DNA from: Magicicada septendecula
Lineage: Eukaryota > Arthropoda > Insecta > Hemiptera > Cicadidae
Length of the DNA: 64,000 nt
Assembly: GCA_034769895.1 (NCBI GenBank)
Contig: CM068369.1
Span: 424,477,479 to 424,541,478 of the forward strand
Direction of reading: 5' to 3'
The notes below the pieces were generated by a model. The model saw only the letters and a list, made by a program, of their open reading frames with translations. It searched no databases and was not told where the DNA came from. The position numbers and the translations under genes were made by a program. Shown here in pieces: positions 11,065 through 19,493 of the stretch. Each line of letters opens with the position of its first letter. Within the stretch, counting starts at the first letter, position 1.

Positions 11065-11088
11065 TGGCGCTTAGCAACGTAGGGCTCG
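11065..11088 (+). other. Candidate tRNA-Lys-like primer binding site (copy 1)
   Basis: The sequence starts TGGCGC and continues with CAACGT and GGGCTCG blocks. These match the complement of a tRNA-Lys 3' end, apart from a 3-nt length difference and one mismatch in the middle. The tRNA sequence is general knowledge, not computed here. The site is 376 bp upstream of gag, as expected between LTR and leader. It repeats at 17840, 24637 and 31434. The internal insertion would weaken pairing, so either the true primer differs or this site is a variant. Confidence 0.5.
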
Positions 11089-11464
11089 TAAATAGCGGTA
11101 ATTTTACGCTATTATATATTTGTCTATGAATATAAAATTTGTTGGAAAAATCCGACGTATAAGTATAATTAACGTAATAATTGTATGTGTATTGTTCATA
11201 TGAAAATCTGAGGATATAATTTTTCAAGTGTGCATATTCTCTTGTATATCATATATGAACAGATTTTATCAGTATATTGGAGGTAGATTATTAGTTGTTG
11301 TATGTTAGATAAGGTATTTACATGTTGATATTTTGAACTGCTTTTTCTGTGTGCGTATAAACTGGTTACCATATGTTCTAATCTTGTTGTGATAATAATA
11401 ACTTGCTTTGCGTATAAATCAATAAATTTAAATTTACTAAATTTTAAATTAAATTTTAATCATT
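11089..11464 (+). other. Gag leader (5' untranslated region), copy 1
   Basis: This AT-rich non-coding stretch lies between the primer-site candidate and the gag start. No ORF of interest is seen on the plus strand. The gag ATG at 11465 follows an AT-rich tract and sits in ATTATGGCG. The same leader occurs at 17864-18239, 24661-25036 and 31458-31833. It presumably carries packaging signals, but none can be recognised by eye. Confidence 0.6.
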
Positions 11465-12694
11465 ATGGCGGATACTGCTGAAATCAAGAATGCTTTAGCG
11501 GCCTTATTAGCGAAGATGGAGACCATGTCCGAAGAAAGGAAAACTGATAAAGAGGAAAATAAAGCCTGTCAAGAGGAGGTGAAAATGAGTATACAGAAGC
11601 TTTCAGCAGAGATGAAAGCCAGTAAAGAAGAAATTAAATCTGGTAAAATAGAAGCCGGGAAACAAAACAAGTCACTCCATGATGAGAACAAGAAATTATA
11701 CGCGGCTGTGCAGGAGCAATCTAAACAAAGCAAACAAATGATAGAAGCGGCAGAAAAGCGTATTAGCGAGACCGTGGAAGCTATGAAAGCTGATATAGAG
11801 GCGAGTTTGGAGGTTAATAAGTCACGACTTAATGAGTATGGTGAGAAACTCGCTGGAATGGAGGAGCAGGTAATACAACACAGATCCACGGTGAGTGAAT
11901 TAATGGCCGAGCAAGACGTGCGGATTCAAGAGCTGCAACAGCAAGTGTCACGATTGCAAAGTACCTCGTCACCACTAAACTGTACTACGTATGTATATAA
12001 GACTTTGGATGACGTAAATTCACAGCAAAGATTTTATGGACGGCAGAATGAAAACCCCATGGATTTCATTCAAATTTGCCAGCGGGATCTGGAGCAAATT
12101 GGTGATACCTTAAGTGAAGCGGATAGAATTAATTTCATAGTGCGGCGACTTAAGGGTACCGCTGCGGAGTGGTTTAGTATTGTCCAGGATAAAATCAACA
12201 CGTTGGAAGACCTGGTAAGACATTTCAGAGCTAGATACTGGAATGAGGAGATCCAGCGGAAGATACGTACGCAGCTGGAGTTTGGAAAATATTCCAATAC
12301 CAGAGGTCCTAAAGATGAATATGTGATGCAGTTGATATCCAGAGCTAGATATCTTGAGCCTAGCTTAACCGAACCTGACATGGTAAGTAAACTTGCGCAC
12401 CACTTTGGACGCGGGATACAGGTGGCCGTCCTTACGCAAGGAGTTAAGTCGTGGAATGAGCTACTCACATTACTTGCAAAATGGGAAGGTATCGACAACC
12501 CGATTACCAATGGTAACAGTAATGAAACACCGCATAAAAGTTTTCAATATCAAAATCAAACTAAGCAAACACAGTCGCAACAACAACAAAGACCTAAGAT
12601 GTCGAATAGAAATACCAATCAAAAATTTAGTGCCAATAAAGTAGCAGTAGTAGAGGAAGAGGATTCCGATATAGAACAGTCAAAAAACGTGTAA
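11465..12694 (+). CDS. gag: Gag protein of retrotransposon copy 1
   Basis: This 409-aa structural protein forms the cytoplasmic virus-like particle that packages element RNA. Residues about 20-165 are rich in Lys, Glu and Gln and look like a long coiled coil. Residues about 180-300 resemble the retrotransposon-gag core, with the conserved WF at 236-237 and the aromatic/basic VRHFRARYW stretch at 251-259. The C-terminus (about 350-409) is Gln/Asn-rich then acidic, and has no CCHC zinc knuckle. The start is the first ATG after the leader and is shared by all copies. The stop lies 4 bp after the slippery heptamer, so most ribosomes should release Gag and a minority shift into pol. The frame is intact. 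The Gag assignment is firm by position and fold-like motifs; family membership is inferred. Confidence 0.9.
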   Translation: MADTAEIKNALAALLAKMETMSEERKTDKEENKACQEEVKMSIQKLSAEMKASKEEIKSGKIEAGKQNKSLHDENKKLYAAVQEQSKQSKQMIEAAEKRISETVEAMKADIEASLEVNKSRLNEYGEKLAGMEEQVIQHRSTVSELMAEQDVRIQELQQQVSRLQSTSSPLNCTTYVYKTLDDVNSQQRFYGRQNENPMDFIQICQRDLEQIGDTLSEADRINFIVRRLKGTAAEWFSIVQDKINTLEDLVRHFRARYWNEEIQRKIRTQLEFGKYSNTRGPKDEYVMQLISRARYLEPSLTEPDMVSKLAHHFGRGIQVAVLTQGVKSWNELLTLLAKWEGIDNPITNGNSNETPHKSFQYQNQTKQTQSQQQQRPKMSNRNTNQKFSANKVAVVEEEDSDIEQSKNV

Positions 12695-12718
12695 GGCTGC
12701 ACGGCGTGAGTCCGTGCA
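12682..12718 (+). promoter_or_regulatory. Programmed -1 ribosomal frameshift signal (copy 1)
   Basis: The heptamer AAAAAAC at 12682-12688 reads A-AAA-AAC in the gag frame, the classic X-XXY-YYZ form. A 9-nt spacer (12689-12697, containing the gag stop) is followed by a perfect 7-bp stem TGCACGG/CCGTGCA (12698-12704 with 12712-12718) and a 7-nt loop CGTGAGT. The CGTG of the loop could also pair with CACG at 12734-12737 to form a short pseudoknot, which is speculative. Slipping back one base here joins gag to the pol frame exactly. Confidence 0.88.
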
Positions 12719-15700
12719 ACAGAATAACTAGTACACGTAAAGGTAGGAATGAAGTTTCAAAAGCCCGGTGTAAATATAAAAAGCAGTTCAATAAATCAAA
12801 TGTGAAAGATGTTAATTATAAGAAAAACTTTGTAGTGTCCGGCCTATATCCTGCCGTAATTAGAGATAGTTTAATTTGCAATAACCATAGTAAGGAAAAT
12901 GAGAAAGGTATTAGCGTTGAAAATGACACTGACATCATTGTCAACGCGAAAATTAACGGATGTGTCGGCGAAGTTTTATTTGACAGCGGCGCAGAAATTT
13001 CGTTGATGGATGAGCGATTCCTAGAGAGGCACAGGAAACATTTAAAAAAAATCCCGATTCTGCCAGCAGCCCACAAAATCATAAAATCAGCGACGGGTGA
13101 ATCTCAGAGGGTTGACCGTCAAGCTATGATAACAGTATCCATTCAGGGAATGGAAATAGAGGTCACTGTGCTTATGGTCAAGAAACTCGTGTATAATGTT
13201 ATTTTGGGAGTGGACACATTAAATAAACTGCACGCGACCATTGATTTTCCAAATAAAATACTAAAATGTACAATAAATAATAGTAAACACAATATCAGGT
13301 TAGGACGCAGGAGGGGTAAGACGGGGTCTGATTGTGAACCTATTACTATAACTCGCCCAGCGGTTCAACTTGCCGATAAGATAATACATAATCTGCGGAC
13401 TCACAGCAGGCAGATAACGAGCAATGAGCAAGATAAGCTGCAAAGTATGCTTGATAAATTTGAATCTGTGTTTTCCAAAAATCCTACCGTCACGAATGTT
13501 TATGAACACAGTATTCAGGTCACGGATGAAAATAAATTTGTACGGAAGACGTACCCCATCCCCCTTCACTATCAACAACAGGTTGATGCCGAAGTTAAGA
13601 GTATGCTTCAGAATGGTGTGATTGAACGAACTGATAGCAATTTTTTAAATCCTATGGTTGTTGTTAAAAAGAAAAATAACGACATTCGATTATGTCTCGA
13701 CATGAGAAATCTAAATTCTATTACAAAAAAATGCTACGACTGTGCTCCGAATGCGGAGAACTTATTCATAAAATGTCAAGGGGTTAAATACATGTCTCGC
13801 CTTGATCTCAAAAGTGGATTCTGGCAGATTCCCCTTGCCAAGGAGTCGAGAAGATACACAGCATTTCTATATCGAAATAAATGCTATCAGTTTAAAGTAG
13901 TTCCATTTGGTTTGGTTACCAGTTTAGCGGCCATGGTCAGATGTTTGGAGTTAGCTCTGGGACCCGAGGTGGAGGACTTCGTCAGTATATTTGTTGATGA
14001 TATTTTGGTCATATCCAAATCATTTGAAGAACATCTTGCACATCTCAAGATTGTATTTCAGAAATTGCAAGCCGCTAACCTGACTCTCAATCTTGAAAAG
14101 TGTGAATTCGGGAAATCGCAAATTAAATTTTTGGGTCATATTATCTCAGCGGAAGGTATAACAACGGACCCGGAAAAAATACATGCGATCATGGAGTTCC
14201 CGAAACCCACAAAACCCAGGGATATCAGAGCGTTCCTCGGATTGACTGGTTACTTCAGACGTTTTACTCCAGAATATTCTGGGACAATTGAGCCGTTGTT
14301 AGAACTACTTCGTAAGAGTAATAAATGGAGATGGGAGGAGCGTCATCAGCATGCTTTCGACGCGACTAAAAATTTGTATAGTAGAAACCTGCACGTGTTC
14401 CATCCTGAGAAAAGGGGCACATATGTCCTGAATTGCGATGCTTCTGATTATGCCATTGGGGGGGTACTCTACCAACGGAATGAGAAGGGCGAAAACAAAA
14501 TAATTGCGCACAGTAGTAGGTCACTAAAAGGGGCCGAACGTAACTATTTCACATCGGAGAAAGAAATATTGGCTATTGTGTACTGCATTAGTAAATTTCG
14601 TTATTACCTGGTTGGACAACACTTCGAAATCCTTTCGGACAACCAGGCCTTATCGTTCATGTTGCGCTGCAAGTTAGCGAACGCTCGCATATCCCGTTGG
14701 ATCATGGCCATCCAAGAGTACGACTTTACCATTAAGTACTGTAAGGCAAGCGAGAACCAAGCAGCTGACACGTTAAGCCGATACCCTCCAATGGTGGAAG
14801 AACGTCATGCGTCTAATAACCAGGAGGTTCAAATTCTAGCTGTCAAATATAAATTAGAAGACAGTCTCAAAAATAAGCTAAGAAATATTGGTATGGAACA
14901 GCAGCGTGACACAAAGTTGAAGCGGATATGTGACGCTATCCGGATACAAGAAAACCCTAAGTACAGAATATATAAAGACGTAGTGTATAAAATTATCAAT
15001 GGCGGATGGAAGATTATGGTACCGGACGCCATGGTGGAAGACCTCACTTGGATGTGTCATGAGAGTCTGGCTCATGCGGGGCCTTATAAATGTTACCTGG
15101 CAATGCGGGAGGATTTTGTGTGGCTAAATATGACCAGGAAAATAAAGGCCATACTCCGCTCATGCCACATCTGCCAAACAGCGAAATATCCGAACCAACA
15201 TACACAGGTTGAAATGGGTAACATTGTCGTCCGTAATAAAAATGACCTTGTATGCATTGATTTTTTGGGTCCACTTCCTCGGGCGGCGCGTGGAATGAAG
15301 AACCTGGTGGTTGTTACGGATGCCTTTACCAAACATGTTAGCCTATATGCTATTGGTAGACCTACTACGTCGGCTGTCATAAACATTATGCTAAATAAAT
15401 ACATGCCGAAAAATGGTCCCGTAAGGAAGATACTCTCAGATCAAGGTAAGCAATTTACGAACACCAAGTGGCACTCCGAGCTTGAGAAACACGGGGTCCA
15501 GACGGTCTTGACAGCGATCCGGAGACCGCAAGGTAACTTGGCCGAGCGGGTCAACAAGGAGTTGGGACGGTTGTTCCGTACGTACTGTAATACTAACCAG
15601 AGTAAGTGGCCGGAATTCCTAGAATTTTTTGAGTATGCCATAAATGGAAATTATAATTCTACTACTGGGTATACTCCGAATGAACTCCAAACCGGAGAAA

Positions 15701-16071
15701 TGCCAGGCCGGGTCTGGGGTAAACACATTGAAAGGATAGCGACGCATAATATGCCTATACCAGTTGAGATAAAGAAAATCGAAGCTAGAAGACGCATTAA
15801 AAAGTGCGCCGAGGAGCGCACGGAAAAATTTAATGCGGAACATAAACTAGTCAAGTTCAAGACTGGAGAGAGTGTGCTTTTACGAGCATTAAATGTTGGT
15901 AGAAGGGAGGACAACACAGCTGCGAAGTTTTTTAGGCTGTATAATGGTCCGTATACCCTGTCGGAGCAAGTTGGGAAAAATACTTTTATCTTAACCAACC
16001 CAAATACCAACCGTGCGATTGGTAAATTCCATGCGTCCTCATTGAGGAAGTATTATACAAAGGATCCGTAA
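12688..16071 (+). CDS. pol: Pol polyprotein of copy 1 (protease, RT, RNase H, integrase)
   Basis: Pol is read in the -1 frame as a Gag-Pol fusion from 12688. There is no ATG near the 5' end; a GTG at 12706 only marks the numbering used here (1121 residues). Protease: DSGA at 93-96. Reverse transcriptase: LDLKSGFWQIP at 366-376, FGL at 401-403, catalytic FVDD at 429-432. RNase H: D578 in NCDASD, the SEKE acidic motif near 617-620, D645 in SDNQAL, D688. Integrase: zinc ligands H785, H790, C820 and C823, then D852, D912 and E947. A GPY/F-like module follows (GPY at 1081-1083). The domain order PR-RT-RH-IN marks Ty3/gypsy. D912 to E947 spans 34 residues, one fewer than usual. The frame is intact, so an active polyprotein is plausible; activity is not shown. 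Confidence 0.95.
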   Translation, partial: RVRLHGVSPCNRITSTRKGRNEVSKARCKYKKQFNKSNVKDVNYKKNFVVSGLYPAVIRDSLICNNHSKENEKGISVENDTDIIVNAKINGCVGEVLFDSGAEISLMDERFLERHRKHLKKIPILPAAHKIIKSATGESQRVDRQAMITVSIQGMEIEVTVLMVKKLVYNVILGVDTLNKLHATIDFPNKILKCTINNSKHNIRLGRRRGKTGSDCEPITITRPAVQLADKIIHNLRTHSRQITSNEQDKLQSMLDKFESVFSKNPTVTNVYEHSIQVTDENKFVRKTYPIPLHYQQQVDAEVKSMLQNGVIERTDSNFLNPMVVVKKKNNDIRLCLDMRNLNSITKKCYDCAPNAENLFIKCQGVKYMSRLDLKSGFWQIPLAKESRRYTAFLYRNKCYQFKVVPFGLVTSLAAMVRCLELALGPEVEDFVSIFVDDILVISKSFEEHLAHLKIVFQKLQAANLTLNLEKCEFGKSQIKFLGHIISAEGITTDPEKIHAIMEFPKPTKPRDIRAFLGLTGYFRRFTPEYSGTIEPLLELLRKSNKWRWEERHQHAFDATKNLYSRNLHVFHPEKRGTYVLNCDASDYAIGGVLYQRNEKGENKIIAHSSRSLKGAERNYFTSEKEILAIVYCISKFRYYLVGQHFEILSDNQALSFMLRCKLANARISRWIMAIQEYDFTIKYCKASENQAADTLSRYPPMVEERHASNNQEVQILAVKYKLEDSLKNKLRNIGMEQQRDTKLKRICDAIRIQENPKYRIYKDVVYKIINGGWKIMVPDAMVEDLTWMCHESLAHAGPYKCYLAMREDFVWLNMTRKIKAILRSCHICQTAKYPNQHTQVEMGNIVVRNKNDLVCIDFLGPLPRAARGMKNLVVVTDAFTKHVSLYAIGRPTTSAVINIMLNKYMPKNGPVRKILSDQGKQFTNTKWHSELEKHGVQTVLTAIRRPQGNLAERVNKELGRLFRTYCNTNQSKWPEFLEFFEYAINGNYNSTTGYTPNELQTGEMPGRVWGKHIERIATHNMPIPVEIKKIEARRRIKKCAEERTEKFNAEHKLVKFKTGESVLLRALNVGRREDNTAAKFFRLYNGPYTLSEQVGKNTFILTNPNTNRAIGKFHASSLRKYYTKDP

Positions 16072-16402
16072 ACTCAGAAATAAATGTCAGGATATAGGGG
16101 TAAGAATGTGTAGTGATTTTAAATATGTCAAGTTCAGGTTTAAATGTTGTATGTAAGATGACTCTGAGAGTGAACAATAATCTAGTTTAGATAAGGAATG
16201 TTGTCTGTGTACGCTATGACCCTGCATTAGATGTCGTTATCTGTGTGTCAAGAACATGTGTGTTTGTTTTGGTTTGAAGGTTACCACGTGTCTTGTGAAT
16301 TGATGCTTCTGTCAAAGTGACAGTTGGAATTGTTAGTATTAATTGAGGATGTTTATTTGATTTTAGTTCGAGGGTATTATTATTATTTCAGGATTAGGAA
16401 GT
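16072..16402 (+). other. 3' non-coding region after pol with polypurine tract, copy 1
   Basis: About 330 bp separate the pol stop from the next LTR, with no env-like ORF. The purine-rich AGGATTAGGAAG at 16390-16401 directly precedes the TG that starts the next LTR, the expected place for the plus-strand primer. A second purine-rich candidate, GGATATAGGGGTAAGAA, lies just after pol; if that one were the primer, the LTR would begin about 290 bp earlier. I prefer the 16390 site because copy 1 begins exactly at that boundary. Confidence 0.55.
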
Positions 16403-17839
16403 TGTTTTGACATTAGCTGAACCGAGACGTGTGTATCACTACCATCCCTATACCTGTCGGACTATTGTTTACGTTCATGTATATTATTAATATGTAGGCA
16501 GCATGCATGAGATACGAGTAGTCTGATTACCGCTATGCATGCTGTTACAAGGTAAATGCACTTTAATGCATGAAAAGTGCATGGTCACCTTTACTTACCA
16601 TGTGACTTCCATCCACCAATAGAATGCGGACTGGTGGTTGGAAATTTTCTTAAGCCTGTCGTTACACAGGCAGTTCTTCTACGCCATCTACCGCGAACGG
16701 GTCGTGCACTCCTTGTACAAGAATTCTACCGCTTGCAAGGTGTTGTAAAAACTATTCGTCGTTAGTGAAACGGGAAGACTCAGAACTGTGTGTGTGGTAC
16801 ATTTGCACACATCAGTGTTTTAACGCATTGTGCGAAAATTTACAAGCAGTTCTTCACTGCTGCTACCGTGAACGGTACATACAATTCCTTGTACAAGATT
16901 ATACCGCTTGCAAGGATCTGTTAAGACTTTTCGGGGATAGTAACGCGTGTGACGCATAACAATTGATTTTATATCTTTACGCACGATATTAATATTGTAG
17001 TATTACGTGTGTAAGAAGTGAGTGTAACTGTTTCACTGTGCGAGATTTTCCGCAGTGACAGTAGTATAAATTGTTACGCAATAGTTCCATCAAGACGTTT
17101 CCGTGCTAGTGCAAGATTTCCTCATAGGGTGGTCTGCTGATCGCGGTAGACCTTGATATTCGCGAGAACACTTGAAGAAGCCGGAGAGGTATAAGCTCAA
17201 TATACCGTTATTGATTAAACTCACTGTCACCTGAGATATTACTTGGTCTTAAACTCTATATAAGTTTTGCGAGTGATAAAATCCGTAGTACCGTTGTGTG
17301 TGCGAAGTGTCGGATTCATCGTGGGAATTGCAGGACATCAGCCCAGCTGTTACAGGACATCAGCCCAGCTGTTACAGGACATCAGCCCAGCTGTTACAGG
17401 ACATCAGCCCAGCTGTTACAGGACATCAGCCCAGCTGTTATAGGACCAGCCCAGCTATTACAGGACATCAGCCAAGCTGTTACAGGACGCCAGCCCAGCT
17501 GTAAACGTTTCTGGTGAAACGTCTGTCATTTGTAAGCCACACCTGACGATCCATCTATACCGCAAAGACCGGCCCTTCTCTTCAACAACATCATCGTGGG
17601 AGTCTTCTTATGTAACGTATCACGTCTTGCGTATGAACATTATTTAACACTTTAAAAGAAAGACTCTATATCAAACATTACATTCTGTACATTTCAAATA
17701 TACCATATAAACTATAACTTGTGTTTGTACAATAAATAATCTTAAACCCTCCAATATAGACTTGTAATTTGAAATACACATACTATCATATCCTATGCGC
17801 CAATAGTTTAGTAATTTGTGTTGTCGCATAGAGATATTA
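16403..17839 (+). repeat. LTR shared by copies 1 and 2
   Basis: This is the same block as in copy 1 but 22 bp shorter, because the minisatellite has one unit fewer. It also carries a private base change (ACCATCC instead of ACAATCC near 16442). It serves as the 3' LTR of copy 1 and the 5' LTR of copy 2. The TATA box is at 17257-17263 and AATAAA at 17731-17736. Confidence 0.75.
17332..17502 (+). repeat. 22-bp minisatellite in the second LTR (8 units)
   Basis: Units start at 17332, 17354, 17376, 17398, 17420, 17442 (20 bp), 17462 and 17484. One AT-ending unit present in the other LTRs is missing. This accounts exactly for the 6775 versus 6797 bp period difference. Confidence 0.95.
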
Positions 17840-17863
17840 TGGCGCTTAGCAACGTAGGGCTCG
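17840..17863 (+). other. Candidate primer binding site, copy 2
   Basis: The sequence is the same TGGCGC-initiated, tRNA-Lys-like stretch as at 11065, here 376 bp ahead of the gag of copy 2. The leader at 17864-18239 has no recognised feature. Confidence 0.5.
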
Positions 17864-18239
17864 TAAATAGCGGTAATTTTACGCTATTATATATTTGTCT
17901 ATGAATATAAAATTTGTTGGAAAAATCCGACGTATAAGTATAATTAACGTAATAATTGTATGTGTATTGTTCATATGAAAATCTGAGGATATAATTTTTC
18001 AAGTGTGCATATTCTCTTGTATATCATATATGAACAGATTTTATCAGTATATTGGAGGTAGATTATTAGTTGTTGTATGTTAGATAAGGTATTTACATGT
18101 TGATATTTTGAACTGCTTTTTCTGTGTGCGTATAAACTGGTTACCATATGTTCTAATCTTGTTGTGATAATAATAACTTGCTTTGCGTATAAATCAATAA
18201 ATTTAAATTTACTAAATTTTAAATTAAATTTTAATCATT

Positions 18240-19469
18240 ATGGCGGATACTGCTGAAATCAAGAATGCTTTAGCGGCCTTATTAGCGAAGATGGAGACCA
18301 TGTCCGAAGAAAGGAAAACTGATAAAGAGGAAAATAAAGCCTGTCAAGAGGAGGTGAAAATGAGTATACAGAAGCTTTCAGCAGAGATGAAAGCCAGTAA
18401 AGAAGAAATTAAATCTGGTAAAATAGAAGCCGGGAAACAAAACAAGTCACTCCATGATGAGAACAAGAAATTATACGCGGCTGTGCAGGAGCAATCTAAA
18501 CAAAGCAAACAAATGATAGAAGCGGCAGAAAAGCGTATTAGCGAGACCGTGGAAGCTATGAAAGCTGATATAGAGGCGAGTTTGGAGGTTAATAAGTCAC
18601 GACTTAATGAGTATGGTGAGAAACTCGCTGGAATGGAGGAGCAGGTAATACAACACAGATCCACGGTGAGTGAATTAATGGCCGAGCAAGACGTGCGGAT
18701 TCAAGAGCTGCAACAGCAAGTGTCACGATTGCAAAGTACCTCGTCACCACTAAACTGTACTACGTATGTATATAAGACTTTGGATGACGTAAATTCACAG
18801 CAAAGATTTTATGGACGGCAGAATGAAAACCCCATGGATTTCATTCAAATTTGCCAGCGGGATCTGGAGCAAATTGGTGATACCTTAAGTGAAGCGGATA
18901 GAATTAATTTCATAGTGCGGCGACTTAAGGGTACCGCTGCGGAGTGGTTTAGTATTGTCCAGGATAAAATCAACACGTTGGAAGACCTGGTAAGACATTT
19001 CAGAGCTAGATACTGGAATGAGGAGATCCAGCGGAAGATACGTACGCAGCTGGAGTTTGGAAAATATTCCAATACCAGAGGTCCTAAAGATGAATATGTG
19101 ATGCAGTTGATATCCAGAGCTAGATATCTTGAGCCTAGCTTAACCGAACCTGACATGGTAAGTAAACTTGCGCACCACTTTGGACGCGGGATACAGGTGG
19201 CCGTCCTTACGCAAGGAGTTAAGTCGTGGAATGAGCTACTCACATTACTTGCAAAATGGGAAGGTATCGACAACCCGATTACCAATGGTAACAGTAATGA
19301 AACACCGCATAAAAGTTTTCAATATCAAAATCAAACTAAGCAAACACAGTCGCAACAACAACAAAGACCTAAGATGTCGAATAGAAATACCAATCAAAAA
19401 TTTAGTGCCAATAAAGTAGCAGTAGTAGAGGAAGAGGATTCCGATATAGAACAGTCAAAAAACGTGTAA
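18240..19469 (+). CDS. gag: Gag protein of retrotransposon copy 2
   Basis: The 409-aa product is identical to that of copy 1: coiled-coil N-terminus, retrotransposon-gag core, Gln/Asn-rich tail and no zinc knuckle. The frame is intact and ends 4 bp after its own slippery heptamer (19457-19463). Confidence 0.9.
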   Translation: MADTAEIKNALAALLAKMETMSEERKTDKEENKACQEEVKMSIQKLSAEMKASKEEIKSGKIEAGKQNKSLHDENKKLYAAVQEQSKQSKQMIEAAEKRISETVEAMKADIEASLEVNKSRLNEYGEKLAGMEEQVIQHRSTVSELMAEQDVRIQELQQQVSRLQSTSSPLNCTTYVYKTLDDVNSQQRFYGRQNENPMDFIQICQRDLEQIGDTLSEADRINFIVRRLKGTAAEWFSIVQDKINTLEDLVRHFRARYWNEEIQRKIRTQLEFGKYSNTRGPKDEYVMQLISRARYLEPSLTEPDMVSKLAHHFGRGIQVAVLTQGVKSWNELLTLLAKWEGIDNPITNGNSNETPHKSFQYQNQTKQTQSQQQQRPKMSNRNTNQKFSANKVAVVEEEDSDIEQSKNV

Positions 19470-19493
19470 GGCTGCACGGCGTGAGTCCGTGCA
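19457..19493 (+). promoter_or_regulatory. Programmed -1 frameshift signal, copy 2
   Basis: The A-AAA-AAC heptamer at 19457-19463, the 9-nt spacer and the 7-bp hairpin are identical to copy 1. Confidence 0.87.

Noticed and set aside
12070-12510. A 146-codon minus-strand ORF opposite gag
   Set aside because: It is the antisense shadow of the gag coding frame, identical in each copy only because gag is identical.
16072-16402. An env gene downstream of pol
   Set aside because: Only about 330 bp lie between pol and the next LTR, with no signal peptide, membrane segment or long frame.
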